Of a stretch of 64,000 nucleotides of DNA, positions 40,501-49,500 are shown one piece after another. Made by a program: the position numbers and the translations under genes. How positions within the stretch are numbered: the first letter of the stretch is position 1; each line of letters opens with the position of its first letter. The notes beneath the pieces were generated by a model. The model was not told the DNA's origin, did no database searches, and worked only from the letters and a program-made list of their open reading frames with translations. The stretch comes from Salvator merianae (lineage: Eukaryota > Chordata > Lepidosauria > Squamata > Teiidae), in NCBI GenBank assembly GCA_003586115.2, contig QVOM02000073.1:46485469-46549468 (forward strand), in the 5' to 3' direction.

Positions 40501-43500
40501 AAATCTTACTTAGTTATCCAGACAACTTGGGGAGGATGAGAATAGTTTATTGATTTTATAGATCATCAGTTTAATTAGCATGAGAGATTCCTGTTTAAAA
40601 GATAGAAAAACTTAACTTTGTTTTGTTTTTCAAAAAAAGTATCCCCAATTTTTTTTTTTTCCAAATGGCACTACATTTGTTTTTACCACAGGGCAGGTGT
40701 GAGTGTTTGATATAAGTCAAACAGTAAAAAACAATGTTGTTATTCACAGTCCTCATATTGATTTTGCCATGTCTGAAAAAAAATCTTAGCATTGTTGCGA
40801 AGATAAAACAGACAGGAGAATAATGTCTAGTGTTTTGAATTCATTGGAAGAAAGGTGAGGTAGATAATGTCCCAAATAAACATAATCAGTTAAATAGGGA
40901 ATGGAACTTTGGAATATAATCCTGTGTTTTTGTCACATTAAAGCATTTTGTTGTGCACATATGACAGAGAAAGACTTAGTGAAGCTTATAGTAAATATGT
41001 GGCATAATCTGTGTAAATAATATTGCAGTTTAAGAAAGAGCAATTTACAACAAGCCCGCTGTGTAGTTTCTGTCTGGTTATGCAATTAGCCGTAATTATG
41101 CAGTTAGACACATTTTAAAAAGACTAAGGTTCTTTCAAAGTGTTTTTAAATAAAAGGTGTACTTCCACTACATACAGTTCTGTCCTTCATTTGGGAGTAG
41201 GGCATTGTTGAGAACTGTGGGATTTTGGTTAGGATTGTGCCGTTGGTTGGGCATGTAGGTACCTGTTTCAGGATTGTGATCTGTGACTGAAATAAAGTTT
41301 TGATTGATTTGATCTCATGTTGCAGCAAAAGGCAAATCTAGTAGAAAAAACCCTGTCCCCAAATTTTGGCCTGATCTTATTTTCTGGATTGGTAGCTCAA
41401 ACCAGAGCGACTCAACTTCCATTCTCATGAGCGGCAGCTTTTGTAAACAGCTGCCTGGTGGAAACCAGTTTCAAATACCCTTCAGATACCCAGTTTCAAA
41501 TACTCTCTAAAGTGCAAGTTTATAACATAAAAATACAGAGCTATACCTCTCACTACCTGCTTTTAAGAATTTGCTGCTGGAGCCACACTGGCAAAAACTT
41601 TGCAGGTTAAAATAATGCAGTAAGAGACTTTTCGCTTCTTGTCTTCCTTTCTAAGAACAAATAAATACGGATTTTAAAAAGCAGTGTTTGAGAGCCAGCA
41701 GATAGGGGATATGAACAAGTTCACAAGCAAAATGTTAAAACAAATACCAAATTGTTTCTAAATGGAACTAGTCCTCCAGACATGGCTTAAACTAAGAGGC
41801 ACAATAATCCCCCCCCCGGCTCCTTCCCCCCCCCCCCGCAGCCACCAAATGGAACAGAGTAGGTTTACCTGATAATCCGAAGGAAGAGGGAATGGTTGCA
41901 TGATGTTTAGTGGGGCTTCCAGATACCAAGAGGAAATGGCAGGATCTTCTTTAGATCCAGCAATCACCTCTTGCCACCCCTGCCAGATGGCAGGAGGCAA
42001 TCCCATGAAACTCCTGGACTCTTACCTCTTCCGCTGTCTGTTCGCATAGCCATCTCTTGCAAAATACCCGTATGTTAGCAAGCGCCTGCCCCCTTCCCTT
42101 TATTTTTTTCCGCACTTGCTAACATGCAGGTATTTTGCAAGAGGATTCATTACATGAACAGATGGCAGCCGAGGTGAGAGAAGCAATATGATGAAAAATC
42201 TGACGTCACTGCTGTATCTATATCACTATTTTGGGATATCCCATCCCTATCCCGGCATTGTATTGGGCTGCCACGGATATGTGTGGCAGTCTCAATATAA
42301 TGCCGGGAGAATCACGGGTTTTTACCCACATTTGGAGACACCCTAGGTAAACCACTGCCAGAGGTTGGGGGGGAAACAACAGGAAAAGAAATGAATGCAA
42401 CCGTCTGTTGCAATTACAGATTTAGAACCAAAAAGTCACACGTCACATTCTGTAATTTAAAAAAACAACTATCCTATGTTTGAGCGGTAAGTATAAAGGG
42501 GAAGAATAGCACCCGAGAATTTTGAAGGCTTTAAGACAAGAAAAAATAAGAGGAAGCTTGAAAGTCAGAAAAAGAGGATAGAGTAAGGCCGGAAGGGAAT
42601 CAGTACATCTGTGGAACAGGACCTACTGCATCTGAGTGGTCGTGCAATTATATTATCTAGAAACTCCAGAATGTATTTGGTTCATTCTTCTCTTAGGATA
42701 TTGTCAGTGCAAAGCAGCTCTTTTTTATTGACAAAGCCAGAGTTAGGACTGTGAATAATTACCACACTATATACACTGTCCTGATTCCAACTCTGCATTA
42801 ACATTTTGTGCCAGGGAGTCTGACTGTACAATGTTTTGACGCAGGTCAAAAATATAGTACTTTTTTCTTTCAGGTTTTTGCCAGCTCTTCTGACTGCAAT
42901 TTTGACAAACCATCTGGCCTGGGTCCCAACTGTTATGCCAAATGGACAGCCACCCATTAAAATATTTCTAGAAAAGCATTCTTCACAGAGCGTGGACATG
43001 CTAGCCAAGACTCACCCGTACAATCCTCTGTGGGCGCAGCTGGGTATGTGTGAAATGACCACCTCGGAGTATTTCTTCCTAGGACAAAATGTGCGCTTGT
43101 TGAAGCTGTTTAGTATTGTAAGAGCAGAAGGGCTGTAAAGAAGAAGGACAAAAGGGGGAAAAAAACCAAATTATTGTGTTAACTTTCTGCCACTGGATCC
43201 AGTTTTAAAAAGGGAACTAAGCCACTGGGTTCTATTTGCCTTCCTACTTTATGGACTTCAACTTTTTTTTTCATGCTGAACTCCTCTTATTCATCCTTTG
43301 CAATGAAAGCATTTCATTCTGAAGTATTAGTTCTCGTCTGGTGAGAGTTACAATTTTTGAATTCATTAGGTCAGACTCTTACAGAAAAATCTTGTGCGTG
43401 TTGACTTAAAAGAGAGTCTTGTTATCTTCAAGGAAATGAGCTTCCAAAGGCATTTGCTTGGTACAACAGTCTGAATACTTTGTCTAATAGGCAGTTGCTG

Positions 43501-46500
43501 AAATGGGTAGGACTGACCTGAGTTGAAATTATATATGTTCTAAGATTCATGAGTGGAACCAGTTTTTAAAATAGCCTTGAAAGTCTTCATAAGTCTATTG
43601 TCTCTTAGAAGTTTAAACATTGACGTTTGAAGTCTTGGCACTGTGGAAGACCATGTTCTCGATTTATGTTATGTTGATATTTTGTCCCATAGGAGACCTG
43701 TATGGAGCTATTGGATCACCTGTGAGGTTATCAAAAACAGTTGTTGTTGGAAAAAGGCAGGATCTTGTGCAGCGTTTGCTGTATTTCCTTACATACTTCA
43801 TACGCTGCTCTGAACTGCAAGAGACTCATCTTCTGGAAAACGGAGAGGATGAAGCAATAGTGATGCCCGGCACAGTTATTACCACCACACTAGAGAAAGG
43901 GGAAGTAGAGGAATCAGAATATGTATTGGTCACAATGCACAAAAACAGAAGCAATTTACCCTTTCAAGAGTCTGAAGAAGTGAGATCTTCTAACTGTAGC
44001 TGTAAATACTGCAAGAGTCCTCTGAATCCTAATCAAAGTACAGAAGTTGCTTCAGAGCAGGAAAGAGAAGATTCCCAAACTATCCCCAAACTGGAGACTG
44101 AGGTTGTTTCAGATGAAACCAGGGCTGCACCTAATGACTGCCCAGAAAGGCCAGATGATACTATGCCGTGCAAAGAGATGCTGACCTCTTGCCTGAATAT
44201 GAAAGTAGACAGAGAAGTCTTTGTGGGGTCAGTCTCAATGGAGACTTGTATGTTGCCTGAACCCAGATTGGAATCAACTGGTGGATCATGGAGGAGTGAG
44301 GAGTCATTAGGCTCTGATAATCAGTCTGTTGGAGAAATGATATCAACAAGTACAATGCTAGAGAAGAAGCCGCCTGATAAAATCTCTTCAGATGCAATTC
44401 CATGTAGCACAGCTGAGGCTCAAACTAAGGTGACTTTCCTCATTGGAGATTCGATGTCTCCTGATTCAGATATTGAGGTTCGAAGTCAAGCAGTAGCAGA
44501 AGAAATGGCCAGACACAGCAACCAAGAAGAGGCTGAAGAGCAAGTACCTGCTGATCAGCACTGTGAAGAAATACAGACCCTTGAGGACCAAAAAAGTGAT
44601 CAGAACACATCCAAAGCTTTCTCTCAGATTGCCAGAGAGCTCCAGAATTGGAATCCTTATGGTACGGAAAGTGCAACCCTGCTTGACAGCTACTTAACTG
44701 AGGAAAGTACAGTTGAAACCAGGACTATTGATAATATTCCAGTGAAAGGAACAACAGACATTCTTGAACCTAGTAGTAGTTTAGGCTTTTCCTCTCCAAC
44801 GTGTACAAAATCTAATAAACCCCCTAGTGAATTTTCCAAGTTTATGGAATCTGTTCACCAAGAGACTTGCAAAAACTGTTTTGCAGAGCAGGACCAAAGA
44901 GAAAAAATCTCTATATGTGTCCCCCATGGGGATAGAGATAGCTTAGAAAAAAAGGCCGACCCAGGTGTGGATTGGGACATTCCAAGAAATGAGAGTTCAG
45001 ATAGTGCCCTGGGAGACAGTGAAAGTGAAGACGCCGGCCATGATGCTGCAAGCAGAACAAACAGTAACTATTATGGGGCAGAACAGGAAGAATGGGCAGA
45101 AGAGGAGGACCTACCTTTTCCTGGGTGAGTATGTTCTCTGGAAATTAGTACTTAAGCACATCTTAGAAAATGGTGTGTTAAAAGGTAACCACGTACATGG
45201 AACCTTTATGCAGGAGGTATATGCACCAGTTTGGAACCCAACTGCTAAACCACCAAGACCGAAAAGATACTGGGAAAGATCACATCATATTTCCAATACA
45301 TTTTTCAAGCATCTGAACAGCTGGAGTACTCCAAACAAGGGTAGTTTGAAAGGTTTGATTCCAAACCAGGGTACATATCCAACAAGCTAAATACTATATG
45401 TTCTTCCACATTCATATGCATATGAATAGGACATTCATGAGATATTTTGGAGCAGGTATTCATACTGTGGGTCAGTCGTGCTGTAGCACAACTGAAATCA
45501 GTAGAGGCAAAATTAGGAAGAACTAACTAGTTTGATCAGCTTAGCCTGAATTCAAGCCCATGATTTCCCTAAAGCAACCATGTAACATTGTTTCAGCGGC
45601 ACTACTTTCAGGGCACTAAATTAAGTGGGGCAGCAGCATAAGGGTTGCTTATTTCACTGAGGGCGCAACTTAAAAGATGCTGTAATTACTTTTCACACTT
45701 TCTGGGGCATACCTTTAATGTACAAAAGGCTATTAAGGTAATGGCAGTTGACCAATTAAAAATACAGTGTTACAATTAGGTTACAACTGTTATGTTTTTT
45801 TTTTCTCTTTCCAATGAAAGTTTGTTTCTATCCCTCTTTTAACATACACCCCACTGAAGCTTATATTGATTATGCTCAAGAATGTACACTATCATATGTC
45901 AATGAAGTAGCAGAGAGAAGTCTATGCTAGTTGTAGTACACATGCACATGATATACCTTTCTTTCAGGTCAAAATTAATTGAAGTGAACTCTGCCCAGCC
46001 CAATATTGCCAATTTTGGAAGGTCCTTGCTAGGTGGCTACTGTCCCTCTTATGTACCTGACTTTGTTTTGCAAGGAATAGGAAGTGATGAGAAACTGAGG
46101 CACTGTTTGATGTCTGATTTATCACATGCTGTGCAGGTAATAAACTATAGTCATTACATGCTATATTTTTGGCAGGCATAAGCAAAAGGGATTTTGCAGA
46201 GGGGGGGGGTCTGCTCAAATAGAAATAAAACTGCAAATTCTTGTTTCTATAGTCTCACTGAGCCAAAATCTAATGACAGAATTATGAAATGTTGTCTATT
46301 GCTGAAAGTCAGTGTCTGACTTTCAGAATATCATTATTAAGGGTTACTACATGAAAAATAGTACAGACCTCCTTTAACTGTAAAAAAATGGAAGCTTCCC
46401 TTACAAGGAGTACCTGTTTAAATTTCCTCTTCTGTTTAGCTTTTAAAGTTATAGGAGCTCTGTCTTCTTTTTCATATGGTAACCCAATTACATGAATGGG

Positions 46501-49500
46501 TATATGTGATGCTGGTAGACTGGAAACATGATAGATGTTTTGGGAAATATTATTAGTTTGCTTAACAATTTGTAACCAAATATAGTAAATGCCAATTAGT
46601 GGTAGAGTAGGTTATTCAATATAAAAGATTTTTTAAAATTGAAAGGTGCAAATGTAGATATAGTTGTGCCATTGGAATCACACAATTAGTCACAATAATT
46701 TTCTGAGTACTGTAGTTTTCTTCTTGGGTGCCTTTTAATTTATTTGAATTTCTTTAACATCTATAATATGTTATTTCAGTCTAGTGTTATGCATTTAGCT
46801 TTAAACTTGAATGCAGCTAAGTAATACAAAGGTGGGAGACCTGCCAGATTTCTTAAAGATGAATGATAATTGGGTTCTTACCATGCCGAAGATGGTGGTG
46901 TTGGCCTAAGAGATGTGTTAAATTAATAGTGGACAACTGAAGTTCAGGGTTGTGGCTTTTTTAAAAGAAGGATTCAGAAGTATTTCAGAATCATTACAAG
47001 GAAAATGCTTATCCCTTGCTCCCCCTGCTGGTCTTTCTAGATACATTAGTCATATGCTTATAACCCTTAATGCTGCTCAATATTCTATAATATGATACCG
47101 AAACTGAGAATGAATTGAACTTCATAATAATGTGATTGGGCAAAAAAAAAAAAAAAAAAATCATATCGAAAAAACTGCAAAGAGAGAGTAAAAAAGGCCA
47201 AACAACTTTTGAGCTTTATCAAGCTAGTTTTTACTTACATCACAGGTAAAGATCTATGGCTATAGCTCAGTGCACACAGCCAAAGGTACCGGTGTGTGTG
47301 TGTGTGTGTGTGTGTGTGCCTCCTTTATCACAGTGTCACCACAACCTAGCCGGGGCCAACTAATGTGCCTTCCTGGCTCCATTGCTGTCAGGCAAGGCCT
47401 ATGACAACAAATTTGTCTGCCTGCAGAGATGCCTCATAAGTCAGCAACCCCATGAGTCAGTTGTGGTTTATTTCACCATTAGTGTGTGAGGTAGTGAGTG
47501 TGGCTCTTCATGCACTAAACCTTTGGGACTTTGATGGGGCCTAGTGCACTAATGACACTTCTCAGGCACTCTGGCAGGGAACAGGAACTGGTTGCCTGGG
47601 AACCCATCAAAGGTATCTTGGCTGTGAAATGGAGACACAGCCTATATTTATGTTGTAAAAAAAAAAAAAAAAGATGTTTTGGAAATATTCATGGTTTCAT
47701 AATGACCTGCTATATTTGGAACTGGATATTTCAGAGGTATATACATATAAGAACGCAAGTCATATTTTTCTCCACTGTAATCTCTCTGTAACAGACCAAC
47801 AACACAATAAGATCACCCAGTGCTTTTCCATGGCCAAGTATGGATTTTCCCAGGCCTTTGTTTGTCACACTTGGTCTTGAGGCTTGACAGAGGACATGGT
47901 TTTTCCATGGCGTTATAACCTATCTCAAACTATTTTTAAATCTTTCATTATTGCCAGAAGTGGCTTACCAGATGGGATCTATGGCTGCTATTCCAGAAAC
48001 ACATGCAAACTAATATGCCAACTATCAAATTCTGGCCTTTGATTTCACTGAAAACAATGAAACCTAAACCATCATCTATCGACCTATGGCTAATATTATA
48101 CATAGGGGTTACATTTTTCAACCTTCTTGTACTCAGTTTCACAAACTATTTTTCGGAATGTGTGCACAAAAAGAATAGCATTCAAAGTTTTATTCTGTTC
48201 TTTTTCCCCCCTAATCTTTTTCTTTTCCTTATAGCACCCTGTTCTCGATGAACCAATTGCGGAAGCTGTCTGCATTATCGCAGACACAGATAAATGGACA
48301 GTGCAAGTGGCCAGTAGTCAGAGGCGAATCATTGATAATAAACTTGGGAAGGACGTGCTAGTTTCTAACCTTGTCTCCAATCTGCTTCATTCCACTCTTC
48401 AGCTTTATAAGCATAATTTGTCTCCAAATTTTGTAAGTATTTAGAATTGCTTAAAATACATTAAGGCTAAATCCAGTTTCAGTCTCAATGGGAGTTTTTC
48501 CCTGACACCTTCTAACCTGGCTGCTTATATGAAGTTAAGGTTCTGGCACGGTGTGGCAAGCTTAGCGCTTCTGCAAACCCTATTTATTTAAGCAGGATTT
48601 CAGCTTAGTACCATCAGAAGTAAATCTGAAGTGAATAACGCTTGTGCAGGAGGGGATGTGTTTCTCGCTGTAGAGGCTAGTTGCTCAACTGTGAAGTCAT
48701 GAATTGCAAAGTACAAGTGAAAATTAATTACTGCATCTGAGTTTATGTATTTATAAATACGTAATGGCATGTTTGTAAATACCGAGGACTGCAGAATCCC
48801 CAGCTGAAATGATTAATTGCATTTAAGGGATTTCTTCTGGCTCGTAGAGACAGCTAGGAAAGAAGGACAGCAGCACAAGTGAGAACTTCAGTTTCAGGCT
48901 TCCAGACCTCTCCTGGTTAGCTGTACACTCAGACCGAGTTCAAGCAGTTTGAAAATGGGTCTTTGGATCACAACACTGTTCTGCCTTTCTCTCCCTGCCA
49001 TCCTGACCTACAGTCTGCCCAGTGAACAGTCTATGTGAAGTGAGCATGGAACCACAATTAATTTGAATCATCAGGTCTCCCCAAGACAAAATATCCCCTA
49101 AAGATACACAGATCATTATCTCTGATATACTTTTTCTGCACTGGGCCTACATAGCAGTGAACTGAACCCTTTGCCTGAGTTATCTTGTTTGCCTGAGAAA
49201 AATCTTGTTACGTGTGGGTTATTTATTTTTTTAAGTTTTGGCATACCTTGGAATGTTGGATATGCATTGACATTGTCTGTTAACGTTATCAGTGTTTAAG
49301 AAAATGACAGTAAGAATGTAAAAACTCAGTATGGCTTAAAGCTTTATCAAAGCAAGATACTAATAGTATAGGTACTGTGGTAATACTCTTACGATTTGGG
49401 GGACAACCATTCTAATTTCATGCTTAGAGATAGTTTGATAGTTTATGTTCTAGGAGTGTAAGGTCAGTTTTGCTTTGGCCAATATATCAGGCCAGCAAGC

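Larger units (their letters stand above)
37700..42873 (+). other. FNIP1: FNIP1 intron
   Basis: Holds the GC-rich foldback at 38654, family sequence at about 39840-40235, C-runs at 40059-40070, 41809-41817 and 41826-41837, and inverted repeats at 42019 and 42251. 37705-38640, 38810-39830 and 40240-41990 show nothing else recognisable. Confidence 0.7.
46137..48234 (+). other. FNIP1: FNIP1 intron
   Basis: Contains a partial foldback copy ending at 46485, A-runs at about 47143-47160 and 47657-47672 and a TG microsatellite at 47292-47318. Otherwise nothing recognised. Confidence 0.75.

Noticed and set aside
43620..43692. ATG-initiated open frame extending upstream of the large FNIP1 exon
   Set aside because: Those 24 codons lie before a good pyrimidine tract and TAG acceptor, show no FNIP resemblance, and the preceding exon's phase fits 43693 exactly.
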